Part shown: one piece after another, positions 1 through 10,974 of the stretch
Layout: each line of letters opens with the position of its first letter
How positions within the stretch are numbered: the first letter of the stretch is position 1
Source: Centrapalus pauciflorus
Taxonomy: Eukaryota > Streptophyta > Magnoliopsida > Asterales > Asteraceae
Length of the DNA stretch: 64,000 nucleotides
Assembly: GCA_020465985.1 (NCBI GenBank)
Contig: JAANYP010000798.1
Coordinates: forward strand, 367,001-431,000
Direction of reading: 5' to 3'
Made by a program: the position numbers and the translations under genes
Notes under the pieces: model-generated
Told to the model about the DNA's origin: nothing
Databases searched by the model: none
What the model saw: the letters and a program-made list of their open reading frames with translations, nothing else

Positions 1-505
1 GATAACATTGTTTTATACAGAGTAAATTACCCAAATGGTCCCTTGTAATTTATACTAAATTTTAGATTTTGTACTTAACTTTAAAACATTATACTAATAG
101 TTCATAATTGGAAATCCAAATTGGATAAAATAAATGCTAGCTATGAGGGAAGCCATAATAGATATTAGTTAAAACCAAAGTGATTAAGCCACATTTAACA
201 CATTTTAAAGATATCAAGCAAACTAAATAAACCATACTTTTGAAATATACATTTAATAGATTGTATTTTGAAAAATACACGTTTTTTAGATCATAGTTTA
301 AAAATACACATTTTGGTGATCTAACAATATCCGGCCAGTTAAGTGTAGTGTAAAGTTGATTATTAACTAATATGACTATATACATAAAACACTATTTACT
401 AATTTTTCACTTTAAATTCAACAGGTTTTTTGATTTTTGAATTTATTAAATTTTAAATGTACAATTTAATTATTATAATCACCAAAAGGAAACTTCAACC
501 AATGT
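1..505. other. AT-rich intergenic DNA
   Basis: No gene, RNA gene or convincing transposon end is seen. The short open frames here have no recognisable domain and an AT-driven composition. Confidence 0.5.
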
Positions 506-877
506 GAGGGTGTTTGGATTTGCGTTTAAAAAAGAGCTGTAATGTTTTGAAAATTAATAATCAGATAATAGTTGTAACAAAAAGTGTTCCTAGAATGTAG
601 TGTTTGGTTTAGCTTCTATTGTTTACTATCATAATTATCAAATAATCAGTTTTTAGAGTGTTTGGATTTGCGTTTCTACTTTTAAAATGACCAAATAATC
701 ATTTATTGAGTAAATAATCTACATTTTTTAACTTATGAAAAAGTGTGATAGGATCAACTCTAAATGCAAATAATAACTTATTAGTATATGAAAGCCAAAC
801 ACTTTAAACAAATTATTTACGGTATTGTAACGTAATAAGCTAATAATCTCGTTCATAACGCAAAACCAAACACCCTC
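506..877. mobile_element. MITE with GAGGGTGTTTGG terminal inverted repeats
   Basis: The left end reads GAGGGTGTTTGGATTTGCGTTT-like and the right end is its near-perfect inverse (AACGCAAAACCAAACACCCTC-like), about 370 bp apart. The interior is AT-rich, has no coding potential, and holds further GTGTTTGGATTTGCG-type copies near 657. A 3-bp TGT lies outside both ends and could be a target duplication, which would suggest the PIF/Harbinger superfamily, but 3 bp is weak evidence. A small non-autonomous DNA transposon is the simplest reading; the superfamily is open. Confidence 0.65.
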
Positions 878-895
878 TGTATATCACGTGTTCAT

Positions 896-981
896 ACCGT
901 TTGTCCTCATATTTTCACGTTTGCAGACCGTTTGTCCTTATATTTTCACGTTTGCAGACTGTTTGTCCTTATATTTTCATT
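896..981. repeat. 31-bp minisatellite, about 2.8 copies
   Basis: Three successive units begin ACCGTTTGTCC / ACTGTTTGTCC and continue TATATTTTCACGTTTGCAG. Units one and two are 31 bp each and differ at one base; the third is truncated. No coding function is seen. Confidence 0.8.
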
Positions 982-2094
982 ATTTTGCAAGAGAAATTTA
1001 TCATTGAATAAGATTTGACGTAACTTCTACCCTTTATTCTTTGATTACAACACGATATTTTAAAAGTTTTACAACGAGCACTAATTACATAAGTGTATAA
1101 TTTTGTCTTTTGGTCGTTAACCTGTTCCACCCATTTGAAATTATCACCTTACTTAACATACATCCAAGAAAGGATGAGAAACATGCTATAACTACCAAAG
1201 ATACCAACAAACATGACAAAAAATTAAACAATAACAAACATCCAACAACTATTGCATATTAGGGATAAACACCATCGAACTTTCTTAAAATGCTCACAAA
1301 CAAGCCTAACATGAACTATTAAAAAATGCATTTGCAGCCTATAATTCTCTCTATTTGCAGCCCAAGCAGCAGAGTTTACAACCAAAAAAAAAAAATTCAA
1401 TGCAAAACCAACCAAAAAAAACACTGAATGTAGTTTTAAAAATGAGATCCAAAACAGCTGAGAAGTGTGAAGCTAAAGAAACCAAAATGGGAAGTTTAAA
1501 AATAAAATACTATAAAATAATAGAAAATGCATGTAGTCACAACCAAATTTTCAATTCCAATTATAATCACTCAACTCTTCATTAGTAAAACAAATTCATG
1601 GTTCATGCATCTGAAATGAAATGATTCTATGAAACTACAAGCAATTTGTACTACGATCAAGAATAAGAAAATGCAAGTTCTTTTGCAACAAAACATCTCA
1701 TGCATCAACAGTGAAATATAAAAATAATGTCATTTTGATAAATAATTGATTATAAATAAGAAACCAAAAAAAAAGGTGACAAAATCTACAGCCGTAATAA
1801 ATTGATTATATTTGTAGCATCATACTTTGATATATACTGTAGCAGCAGCACCAGCACCAACACTATTTTTAACAGCCCCAAAAGCAAATAAATTAAGTTT
1901 ATAACAACAACAAAAACCAACCACAAATTAACACAACCTGGCTGCATCGGTGATTGTCCCTTCATTCCTCCATTTTTGTCTAATTTCTACATTCATGTTA
2001 AACCATATTATTACAATCACTATTCCTATCCAATCAATAAAAACTTAAGTAGAAAGTATCAAAACCCTTTGAAGAATAAATCAAATAAATTACC
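982..2094. other. Intergenic DNA without recognisable genes
   Basis: AT-rich sequence with A-runs around 1385 and 1765. Short open frames on either strand match no family I know. I see no transposon termini. Confidence 0.45.
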
Positions 2095-2998
2095 TGTTTC
2101 TATATGAATTGTTTGACTTGATCTTCAATGACAGTGGATCCTTTCAATTTTACCACAAATGCAACCGGAACTTCCCAGCGACCACATCAACCATTCTGCA
2201 ATTCCAATAATTTTCAAACTATGATTCTATAAAACCGGTAAAAGCTAAACCTTAGCTACTCGGACTGTATGTGTAGGGTAACTTACGGTACAACGACATC
2301 CTAGGATATATTGGGATGTGTGAGTAGCAATTCTTCGAGCTCAGTAGGCGCAACTTGAAATCTTATGTACTTGATCAATTCCTTCAATTGATCAGCAATG
2401 AATAGCTCATCATCGTCATTAATGTAACTATCTCCGGTGTGCAACCATCCGTCTACAATTGTTCTCTTCGTTGCTTGAGGATCGTTTAAGTAACCTACAT
2501 TCAACGCCAGAAAATTTTTATCTCAGGTTATGTAAGAGAAGTAAGAATTCAGATCTAAAACATTTGAAATGCTACATACCTTTCATGATCTGATCACCAC
2601 GAATGCAGATCTCACACCGTTGATTCCCAGGAAAAGATTCACAAGTATCTGGATCGACGATCTTCATCTTTGCGTTACGAACAACTGTGCCACATGCTCC
2701 TAATTTGATCTTCATCTCTCTGTCATTCTTCCGTAACCCTTAAATCGTTAATGTGTATAAGATCAGTACGAACAGATGAATGCTAGAGTCTAGATTATAA
2801 ATCTGATGATGAGGCAAAATTCAGCTCAATGTTTGAATTTATTTGAAACGAATTGATTAGCTGTCCAATCTTAGCATTGGGGAACTTCATCCTGACGGTG
2901 TCTTCAAGCTCTTTCCCTAACGGCACTGCGCTGGACAACACCGTCTCGACGAAAGATCATATTTATCCACCACCTCCTCGTTTTTCGTGATTGCTAAA
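2095..2998 (-). pseudogene. 4-coumarate:CoA ligase-like gene fragment (decayed)
   Basis: Four exon-like blocks on the minus strand read in the order of a plant 4CL/acyl-activating enzyme. They are a KYDLSS...APLGKELEDTVR-type block (about 2998-2872), a block with CGTVVRNA and GEICIRGDQIMK-like motifs (about 2738-2580), a block with YLNDP.ATKRT, GWLHTGD and LKELIKY motifs (2494-2301), and a remnant of the EVPVAFVVK segment (about 2190-2100). The middle blocks are separated by an 85-bp intron (2579-2495) that keeps GT and AG ends and joins in frame. An in-frame TAG at 2303-2301, a stop in the last block and frameshifts near 2960 and 2730 break the gene. The AMP-binding N-terminal half is missing. 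In the real family the enzyme activates hydroxycinnamates for phenylpropanoid synthesis. Retained introns point to DNA-level duplication or Helitron capture, since the upstream flank is a Helitron 5' end in the same orientation. Confidence 0.8.
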
Positions 2999-3257
2999 TA
3001 ACGAAATATAATTGCATAACTTACTCTTGCCAAACACCTCTACCGAGCTAGTTATGAAAGAATGAAAGATATTGCAGCTAAATTTTTTCCAATTGCAAGA
3101 AGATACGGAAATAGGTTTGTTGATGATGTTGGGCAGAAATTGGATGTATTTTTTTGGGAAATGGAAGAGTCTGCATTGAGAAATGGAAGAGTCTGTTTGT
3201 ATGTTCCCAAAGCCCCCATCTGTCCGTTTTTTCACTTCTTGAATCTTTAGCATCAAT
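2999..3257. other. Gap between 4CL-like remnant and Helitron end
   Basis: Holds a 62-codon plus-strand open frame (3062-3250) with no recognisable domain. It may be an unrecognised part of the captured sequence. No other signal is seen. Confidence 0.35.
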
Positions 3258-3411
3258 TTACCTCTTAAGTTTCAAAATATTGTACTTTGTGCATTGTAAT
3301 TTGTACAATATGCTTTAAGTCCTTGTACCTCTTAAAATTCAGCCATTAAGCTTTACTTAGTTGTACATTGTGCAATAACACGTGTTTTTAAGACATGCTC
3401 CTAAATGCTTT
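3258..3411 (-). mobile_element. Helitron 5'-end remnant (minus strand)
   Basis: Read on the minus strand from 3411, the sequence (TAAAGCATTTAGG..., then a CTTAAAAACA-like stretch, then GAATTTTAAGAGGTAC) aligns with the 5'-terminal regions starting at 4742 and 12136. The first 14 or so bases of the terminus are missing, because another Helitron 3' end (CTAG at 3413-3416) abuts directly. The 4CL-like fragments follow downstream on the same strand, so this could be the 5' end of the element that captured them. Confidence 0.5.
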
Positions 3412-3412
3412 A

Positions 3413-4742
3413 CTAGTCTTGTACCCGCGCAAAGCAGCGGCGGCAACAAATTATGTCCAATCAATAACGTATACTGCTTACTCACATAGTACATCACTCT
3501 TTTCGTCTTCACTTAGTTTCTATTTGGTAACATAATCGTTTAGAAAAACGTCAATTTTGAAATATAACTGAAAACGTTGTAAAACAACAAGTTGTTATGA
3601 AATATACATACAATAAATTATTATCATTACATTTGAATGTCAATATATAAATTTCAGATGTACATAAAATAATAGGTTAAAAGAGATTAAACTACATAAC
3701 TGAGTAACAAAATTCAAATACAAATATTAGTTGGATACCAAGGTCCCCTAATTAGTAATAGGGCTAAAGCCGTACAATAGCAGTGTACTTTTTAAGGTGT
3801 ATCGATATAGTACGTGTACTTTTTATATTGTTAATATGATACCTTTACTTTTTATGACCGGTTATTTCGTCTAGCTTTGCGCAGTTGTGGGAGAATCGTC
3901 AGTACGAACTCGTTCACCGTTGGATCTGTGTAAAATTTGAGGAGAAGCTTTGCAACATATAGTTCTATGATCTGGACGGTGGAGATCGTCATTGGAGATT
4001 TCTATAGAGGTCTGTTGGTGTTTGAAGTTGGCTATGCAGTGTGATTTCTCCTACCAGACGAGAGAGTGTATTTGATGCTTGAATTATGGAAATTTGAACA
4101 TTAAGAAAAAGAGAAATTTCACTCTTAACAGGTATAGCCAGTAACCGGTTACCAAAGGTATCATATTGGTATTAAAAAATATAGTACACGTATCAAATTT
4201 GAACGATTCAGAAAGTAAACGTGTAATATGAATAATTAAAATAGTACACGTACCATATCGATACATTTTAAAAAGTACACAACTATTCTATGACTTTAAC
4301 CCTTAGTAATATAATGATCAAGTGGTAAAAATCTAATTAGAGTATTTGATACCAAGGATCCCCTGTGAACTTGTCCGCAAAACCAAATGAACTATATATA
4401 AAATGTATATCTTACAAAAAATTTACTGCACAACTCAACGATTCCATCTCTACAAAGCTTGAGTCACTTGCCGTCCCAATAACAATCTGCATGTCCCAAT
4501 AGTACTCTCTGGCTCTCTCTATAGTAAACCTCAACGCACGTCCCAATAGAACTCTTTGAATAAAAACCTGCATGTCCCAATTTACTAATGCTGATTTTGA
4601 ATTCAAAGTTTTTATGCTTAACAGATTTGTACCTTTTCCTTTATGATATAGTACGTCTTAAAATTCAAAAATCGATAGTGCTTTATGTAAAATAAGTTGT
4701 TTTTAAGACCCATGTCCTACATGCTTTATTAAAAAATAAAGA
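3413..4742 (-). mobile_element. Non-autonomous Helitron (minus strand), interrupted by a MULE-MITE
   Basis: On the minus strand the 5' end is A|TCTTTATTTTTTAATAAAGC (T of TC at 4742). The 3' end is a GC-rich imperfect hairpin (about 3444-3423) followed by CTAG at 3413-3416 and a T in the flank. The TC start, hairpin, CTRR end and insertion between A and T are the standard Helitron signature. It encodes no Rep/helicase. Without the 542-bp MULE insertion at 3761-4302 it would be about 0.8 kb. It is also possible that this 3' end belongs to the larger element starting at 12136 and that 4742 is a nested end. Confidence 0.6.
3761..4302. mobile_element. MULE-type MITE with 9-bp target duplication
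   Basis: Terminal inverted repeats of roughly 90-100 bp begin GGGCTAAAG / end CTTTAACCC and share the TGTACTTTTTAA and TATCGATA.GTACGTGTACT segments in inverse orientation. The flanks are identical 9-mers, TTAGTAATA at 3752-3760 and at 4303-4311. Long TIRs with a 9-bp duplication are diagnostic of Mutator-like elements. The roughly 300-bp core contains no recognisable gene. Confidence 0.85.
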
Positions 4743-5674
4743 TAACATACCGAGCAGATATGTACTTAGCAGAACCACATAGACCTCAATTTTGGGTATC
4801 ATCCCAAACTCCTTAATTAGCTTCATTATAAAAGTTAAAATCAACTACCCTCCTGCATTATAATATGTTAACCAAACCCATTAAGGCTTAAGCCTCGCCT
4901 GCATTAGCAGGGAATGCCCAAAGTCTTAACATCCCAGCTAATACAAAGGCTGAAAACTTAAAATACACAACCACAATCAAAATGATCCTCAAATAGTGAA
5001 ACCCAAGTTTTGGAACAACATGCAATAATTATTAAAAATCAAACTAATTATAAGGGCAGCAGATCATGCAACAATCTAGAAAAAATAGATTTTGTAGGAG
5101 ATCAAGAAACAAATGGAAAAATCTCCTTGATTTTCCAGCAAAACAATCTTGAAGTAACAAGTGTAAAAATCACCGAATTCTAAAAAAAATTAGATTAAAT
5201 ATCATGGAGCAACACAAGCATAACCGAACCTTGAACATGAGATTGCAATTCCTTGATGACAATCACATTTCCTGAAGACTACATTGTTCAAAAGCTCGCC
5301 AATTAATCAAGTATTGAATTTATGCACATAGATGATGCCCATAAATTTACTTTATGAACAAAGATACTGCAAAATATGAATTGTACAATATTATCAATTA
5401 AATCAGAGAAGTAGCAGTACTTTTCCAAATCATATGAAACATGAAAATATGTAGCTATTATTTGCGACATGAACCATTATAACTGTTTACAGAACTTTCA
5501 AGATAGCTTACAATCAACCACATCTTTAGAAGCCAATACATAATAATGAAATACAAATTAGTGACCCATAATTTATAGAGATGATAAAGCCAATTCATTC
5601 AAAGAACATAGGGGGTGTTTCCGTGTTTAGATGAACATAGGATCAAAGTAAAACCAAGAAAAAGGTCTATGGTA
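4743..5674. other. Intergenic DNA, probably Helitron interior or flank
   Basis: No protein motifs or transposon termini recognised. If the Helitron 5' end at 12136 pairs with the 3' end at 3413, this stretch would be internal to that element. Confidence 0.35.
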
Positions 5675-5699
5675 GTTTTGCCCATAGTTACTAGGATCG

Positions 5700-5860
5700 C
5701 TAGGGTAGCCACGATCCTCGTTCCAGATCGTGCGTTCCCAAACGCGGTACAATCGCGTTCCAAACGCCCTTCGGTTCGCGTTCCAATCGTCTGTTGTTCG
5801 CGTTCCAGTCGACTGTTGTTCGCGTTCCATCGTCTACCGTTCGCGTTTCGATTGACGTGG
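5700..5860 (+). repeat. hAT subterminal repeats (TTCGCGTTCCA)
   Basis: At least four copies of GTTCGCGTTCCA/T-like sequence occur in about 110 bp just inside the left TIR, and related CGTTCCG/CGTTTCGG sequences occur near the right end (about 8605-8705). In hAT elements, short repeated subterminal motifs are transposase-binding sites; that role here is inferred by analogy. Confidence 0.6.
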
Positions 5861-6216
5861 TTCATCGTTCCAGCGATTTTTGGAACACATTTCATGAAAT
5901 CAGGAACTTAGAAATCGAAGAGTCCTTATAAATTGGAACGAAATCAGAAAATCGAAGAGACTCTATCAGGAACACGATTTCTGATTTCTTGCAGAGACGG
6001 CTATGATTTCTTGCAGAGACGTTCCATCAATTCTCGTTATTCTCAATTGCCGCCAATTCTCAATGGCGCCAATTCTTCTATCCACTATTCTCATATCTGC
6101 TCCCTATTTAAAATTGATCCCATGATTCAATTCCAATCAACAAAACAAAATTGATTAGTTCAGTAATTCAATTCCACTTTAACAAAAAAAAAATTGATCA
6201 GTTCTAGACTTTAGAT

Positions 6217-6606
6217 ATGGTATTCGGCAAAGGGAATGCAAGGGCAGAGGCAGAAGCAGAACCTGTTACTTTGTCTGAATCTGAGAATGAAGAAAGTCCA
6301 GATGAGGTAATTGAAGTTCAAAAAGTTCAAGAAGCAAAGGATGACAAGCCCTTGTTGCATGAAGTTAACATGGTTGGTGCAGCAAGCAGTAAGAATGCAG
6401 GGGGTGCTAAGGTGTGGGTATGTAAACACTGCCATCAGAAGTTTACAAGCTCCTACACCAGTATTCATGAACATTTTTTTGGTCCTCCAGTGGGAAGGAA
6501 AGCAGAAATTAAACGATGCCCAACCTTGCTTAAGGATAGGGTGAAATATGAGAGTTTGTTGAACAAAGTGAAAGCTGCAGAAAAGCTGGAGTTTCTCGAT
6601 CATTAA
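6217..6606 (+). CDS. hAT transposase N-terminal BED zinc-finger segment
   Basis: The 129-codon frame starts with an acidic, Glu-rich leader (residues 1-45). A BED-type zinc finger follows, with VWVCKHCHQKF at about residues 67-77 (Cys69, Cys72), then His84 in SIHEHFF and Cys101. BED fingers bind the element's own ends in hAT transposases. The frame ends at TAA (6604-6606), but the expected linker and the main transposase domain continue in another frame immediately downstream. It is therefore most likely the first part of one transposase gene, separated by a one-base indel near 6601-6605 or, less likely, by splicing. A TATA-like CTATTTAAAA lies near 6101. Confidence 0.75.
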   Translation: MVFGKGNARAEAEAEPVTLSESENEESPDEVIEVQKVQEAKDDKPLLHEVNMVGAASSKNAGGAKVWVCKHCHQKFTSSYTSIHEHFFGPPVGRKAEIKRCPTLLKDRVKYESLLNKVKAAEKLEFLDH

Positions 6607-6677
6607 AGAACTCTGTAATCAATAGAAAACAGAGTTCCACCTCTAATTCTAAAAAAACAATTCAAGATTCATTTGGT

Positions 6678-8372
6678 GTGATGGAAAGAGATGCAGTCGA
6701 CATGAAGATAATGAGAGGATTGTGTGCCAATGGAATCCCCTTCAATGTTCTACGTAATCCTCGGTTTCAAGAAATGATCAGCGCAATCAACAAGGCCCCT
6801 GCTGGTTACAAAGCGCCTTCATATGATAAAACTCGAACCGTTTTACTCGATGAATGCATGAGGAACGTGGAAAAGGATCTTACTTCAGTAAAGGATACAT
6901 GGTATACGCAAGGGGTTTCTATTGTATCAGATGGTTGGTCTAATGTTAAACATCGACCACTAATCAATGTGATTGCTGTGAATAGTCGTGGTGCGATGTT
7001 TATGTATGCGGAAGACTTTTCTGGTGTGGAGAAGACAGGAGCAGCCATTGCCAATTTTCTGATAGGAGCAATTGAAACCGTAGGGCCGAGTAATGTTCTT
7101 CAAGTTGTGACGGACAACGCAGCAAATTGCAAGGCTGCTGGAAGGGAGGTTGAAAAGGTATATAAACACATCTTTTGGTCCCCATGCTGTGTTCATACTC
7201 TGAATTTAATTTTTAAAGATCTTGCAAATGAATTTTTTTGGTTAATGGACACTTATAGGAGAGGGAAAGTAATTGTTAAGTATTTTTTAAATCACACACA
7301 AGCTTTGGCTATTTTTAGAGATAATTCAAAGCTGGAATTATTAAAAGTGGCCAAAACAAGATTTGCATCTCATTATATTTTGTTGAAAAGGTTATGGGAT
7401 TGTAGAGAGTCTCTTGCTACTACCATTGTTCTTAACTCATGGAGAGATTGGGTAAAAAATGGAGATGAAAACACTAGGAAAACGGGATTAGTGGTTGCCG
7501 ATACAATTAAGAGTGAAGAATTTTGGGATAATGTAGAAAGTATTATTGCTTTTACAAAACCGATTTTTTTGATGATAAAGTTCTGTGATGGTGAGGGCTC
7601 CAAGATGGGAGAAATCTATGAAAAAATAGATAATATGTTGGGAGAGATTAAGGATGTGATGCAAAATAATCGTTATGCTTCATATTACTCTCAAGTGGAA
7701 AGGATTGTACTAGCTAGGTGGGAGAAGATGACAATCCCTTTACACTGTTTGGGATTTGCATTATCTCCAAGGTTTTATGATAGATCATATCTTGACGAGT
7801 TAGCACCCGATGGAGTTCGTAGAAAAACTCCGAATCTTGATAAAGAGGTTGTGATCGGTGTGATGAAATCTTTTAAAAGAATTTCAGAAAGTGAAGAAGA
7901 GGAACGTGTTCTACGAGAACAATTTGCAACTTTTCACATGAAAAAAGGTATTTATTCAATGGCGGCAGCTCACATGGATGCGGTGACCATGGATGCAATT
8001 GATTGGTGGTCAAGCTATGGTTCAGAAACTCCAGAACTTGCAGAAGTGGCAAAAAAAGTGTTATCTCAGCCTATTAGCAGTTCTTCTGCCGAGCGAAATT
8101 GGAGTACGTACTCCTACATTCATAGTGTAAAGAGAAACCGATTGAACTCTAAAAGGGCTGATAAGTTGGTCTTTATACATTCCAATATTCGTTTGCAATC
8201 TAGATTTTCTGAAAGTTACATGGTCGGGCCACACAAGAAGTGGGATGTGAATCCCGAAAGCACGTACTTGGAAGGTTCAAGTACAAGACTTAAAGATTTG
8301 CAATGGGAAGATCTTGAAAATGTGGGTAATGAGGCTGATAATGGCAATGGCAAAAGGCAAAGGAAAGAGTAA
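6678..8372 (+). CDS. hAT-family transposase, catalytic and dimerisation domains
   Basis: The 564-codon open frame matches plant hAT transposases with a DUF659 region. It has SDGWSN (catalytic Asp about residue 85), VTDNAANCKAAG (second Asp about 146), a SPCCVHTLNL Cys/His block (about 168-177), and the C-terminal hAT dimerisation region. That region contains DAIDWWSSYG and SSSSAERNWS, with the presumed catalytic Glu at about 472. The tail is basic (GKRQRKE) and could be a nuclear signal. The protein would excise and reinsert the element by cut-and-paste in the nucleus. The annotated ATG is only the first Met in this frame: sequence back to about 6605 is open and reads like the linker from the BED finger. 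All three catalytic positions are present, so the core looks intact. Confidence 0.9.
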   Translation: MMERDAVDMKIMRGLCANGIPFNVLRNPRFQEMISAINKAPAGYKAPSYDKTRTVLLDECMRNVEKDLTSVKDTWYTQGVSIVSDGWSNVKHRPLINVIAVNSRGAMFMYAEDFSGVEKTGAAIANFLIGAIETVGPSNVLQVVTDNAANCKAAGREVEKVYKHIFWSPCCVHTLNLIFKDLANEFFWLMDTYRRGKVIVKYFLNHTQALAIFRDNSKLELLKVAKTRFASHYILLKRLWDCRESLATTIVLNSWRDWVKNGDENTRKTGLVVADTIKSEEFWDNVESIIAFTKPIFLMIKFCDGEGSKMGEIYEKIDNMLGEIKDVMQNNRYASYYSQVERIVLARWEKMTIPLHCLGFALSPRFYDRSYLDELAPDGVRRKTPNLDKEVVIGVMKSFKRISESEEEERVLREQFATFHMKKGIYSMAAAHMDAVTMDAIDWWSSYGSETPELAEVAKKVLSQPISSSSAERNWSTYSYIHSVKRNRLNSKRADKLVFIHSNIRLQSRFSESYMVGPHKKWDVNPESTYLEGSSTRLKDLQWEDLENVGNEADNGNGKRQRKE

Positions 8373-8734
8373 ACTTTTGATTTTTGAACTTTAAAGTTTG
8401 AAATATGAAGTTAGTTTTGTGTTCTGTATTTTTGTACATTTTGGGTTATGATTATGATTATGAAGTATGAAGTTTGTATTTGATTTTTTAAGTATTAATG
8501 AAAGATTGATCTTTTTGGAATTTATTATTTACTTATATAAATTATAAGATTATATATTTTAGTAATATATGGTACATCGTACCACATTACATGGTACAAC
8601 GTTCCACGTACCGAAATAGCGTTCCGGAGGAGACTACCCCCCCTCGTACCGAAATCTAAAGATTAACGATCCTCGATCCCGTTTTCGTTCCGCGTTTCGG
8701 AACGAACCTAGTTCCATGCAACTATGGTTTTGCC

Positions 8735-8953
8735 AATGATAGTTTTGCTGCTAAAAAGGTCTATAAAGCATGTCAAATTCCTTTCACTCCATGTCTTCCC
8801 ACAGTTGGGAAGAAAATTACGAATAGAAAACTGATCAAATTCCTCTTTATCCTTTCTTTTCTCTCATTAAATAACTTGAAAACACAAAACTCTTATATTA
8901 GAATCTTTTGAATCTTGTCCTCTCTATCTCCACTTTTTAATCTAGTGAACAGT

Positions 8954-8984
<31 letters not shown>

Positions 8985-9984
8985 AATCTTGTGAACAGAA
9001 TGTTATAGCCATAGCCCAAAAGATATATAGGAATCGACAACTTAAACATTTTTTGTAATTCGAAAGTGTGACTCACATAACTATTTTTCTATAAGTGTTG
9101 TCTTGAAAGAATGATGCAAAAATAGTTACACATACCTCTTAAAAATTTTAAACTATGTGAATTCCAGAAGATGGCTTACAAGGAGCGGCATGATATCTGA
9201 ATAGAACAGGGGAATTTCATCTTGTTTTTATGACAAATTTGCAGATGCATGTGGCTTCTATAACCTGCTCTCTCCTTGGCCACGCATACCTAATCCCAAC
9301 AAATGTAGCCGTTAGAAGCAACGGAAAAAACTTTAACAGCCACCTTGTTTAAGACAAAGATGTCGACTGATCTCAAAGACCATATGCAACAAAGAAATGT
9401 GAATTCAAACAGTAAAAGAATATATTCTTTCCTAACAACCATGCTTTACCGTTGAGGATCTACCTAAAAATTTACCCGTAATGTGTTTAATTAACAACAC
9501 TGAGACAGATAACTTTTAATTATGATGGTGCATTTCTTTTTCATATATTTGTGAATGTAAAAGCATAAAGAAGACAAAAAAGATGATGGACTGAAAACCC
9601 ATGGGGTGGCAAGTCGTGTTGGGTGAATTGGTTGTCGTGTTTGGATTGAAAACTGGTTAGCGGGTCAACCAATACCAACCTGTTTAATTTCATGTCGACC
9701 CATTTATGACCCAATTGATATATGTATCCTATTAGTGTTGTGTCAGAAAGGCAGAAATTGACACCCCTTCTTGCTTCATTGCATCCAATCTCCACCTCCA
9801 GATTTCGATTCTATTGGCACTCGCACCACCGCCGCCTCCCTTCTTGCTTCTTGCTTCATTGCAACCGATTGCAACCTATCTTCGTCAAACACCTAATTGA
9901 AACCAAAGATCTGATCAAGATAACTATTAAAAACTATGAAATCATTACTTGATGTTACAATTAAAAAAACATAACACTAAAGAT
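8735..9984. other. Intergenic DNA with a C-run/(CT)n microsatellite
   Basis: A C-run followed by (CT)n lies at about 8953-8984. The rest is AT-rich and I recognise no gene. Short open frames near 9541-9950 have no domain. If a large Helitron spans this region, the stretch is part of its interior. Confidence 0.4.
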
Positions 9985-10865
9985 AAATGTATGTATTTCA
10001 AACTCAAAAGAATGGAAGTTCTTAGCGACCACATCCCTTTAAAACCTTGTATTTTCATAGATGCCTTAACAATGGAAATCATCATCAAAGATGCATAATG
10101 TCAAACTTACACGTACCACAAAAAAGAACATAAAGAAAAATGAATACTAAAAAATAAAAAGGTCAACAGGATGGAAGTTCTTGCCTGTTCATTTATCCCT
10201 ATGCAGTTTATTACAATGCGAAGGGAACCACCTTTATATGCTCCTGAGCAAGTCACAACCTGCCCTTGACCTTGCCTCCCCAAATCTACCACACAAAAGT
10301 CAACAATTGGACCAAAGTTGATTAATCTTTGTAGCACTTCAACATAACCTTTGTATCAGGCTGGAGAATCTACTTAATGAGCTGTAATGAACAGTGGAGA
10401 AAACAGTTTATTGACATTTGTGTCTTTCTAGCACTTCCAAGTTAACATATCTTTCCAGCATACCTGGGAATCTCCACAGCTTGAGCCAACATATACAAAT
10501 GCATTATCAAGATATGATATAGTTGTGGGATAGAAGTTTCTCCTAGAAGCTGAATTTTGAACCCAGAAACCCTAGATACAAAAGAAAGAGTTTTTAGAGC
10601 AATTGGGAACAATAACATCAAGTAGGCTTAACGAAGTGTCCTAGCCAACATAATAAAAAATTCAAAAGAAAAATGGTTCATTCTGAGCACAACATCACTA
10701 AAGAAAGTTTAGTAATGTGTGTCTGTACAACAAAAGTTAAATCATAACTCACTTTTCTTTTTCATTGGCTATGACAAGTCAGTGAAGGAGCCCACTATGA
10801 TCACCAAGTAAATATCTAGAATCATCTGCATCCACCCTTCCATAGGCTCTAGTAATTGATTACAA
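9985..10865 (-). pseudogene. DDB1 (DNA damage-binding protein 1) exon fragments
   Basis: Four blocks on the minus strand read in the order of plant DDB1. They are YLLGDHSGLLH followed by a stop (about 10862-10749); KIQLLGETS through SYLDNAFVYVGSS (about 10595-10458, preceded by a TCTAG acceptor-like site); PIVDFCVVDLGRQGQGQVV through GINEQA (about 10375-10185, with an upstream in-frame TAG); and LQGFKGMWSLR (about 10065-10025). The intervening sequences look like retained introns, so this was copied as DNA, not from mRNA. DDB1 is the beta-propeller adaptor of CUL4 ubiquitin ligases; only a fraction of it is here and it carries stops, so no functional product is expected. The neighbouring Helitron 5' end at 12136 on the same strand suggests transposon capture. 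Confidence 0.85.
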
Positions 10866-10974
10866 GTTCGTATGGAAGAATGGTCATCAGTCAAGATTTA
10901 AAATTTATAAAAATGTAATGTGGGACAAAGAATGGCAAAAGTAGCACATAAGCATAAACATCTAAAGAGAAGCA

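Larger units (their letters stand above)
5683..8726 (+). mobile_element. hAT transposon, near-complete, with TIRs and 8-bp target duplication
   Basis: The element is bounded by imperfect terminal inverted repeats starting CATAGTT (5683) and ending AACTATG (8726), which share a CTAGG-containing inner part. Identical 8-mers GTTTTGCC flank it at 5675-5682 and 8727-8734. An 8-bp duplication plus a hAT transposase inside identify the superfamily securely. The 3044-bp length is normal for an autonomous hAT. Subterminal GC-rich CGTTCC motifs occur at both ends. The transposase reading frame is broken once near 6601-6605, so the copy may be immobile without a helper. Confidence 0.95.

Noticed and set aside
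3062..3250. 62-codon plus-strand frame beside the 4CL-like remnant
   Set aside because: No recognisable domain, no start context or promoter; noted in the gap entry but not called as a gene.
5599..5911. Overlapping open frames on both strands around 5.6-5.9 kb
   Set aside because: They run across the hAT left end and its subterminal repeats, with no domain or codon preference.
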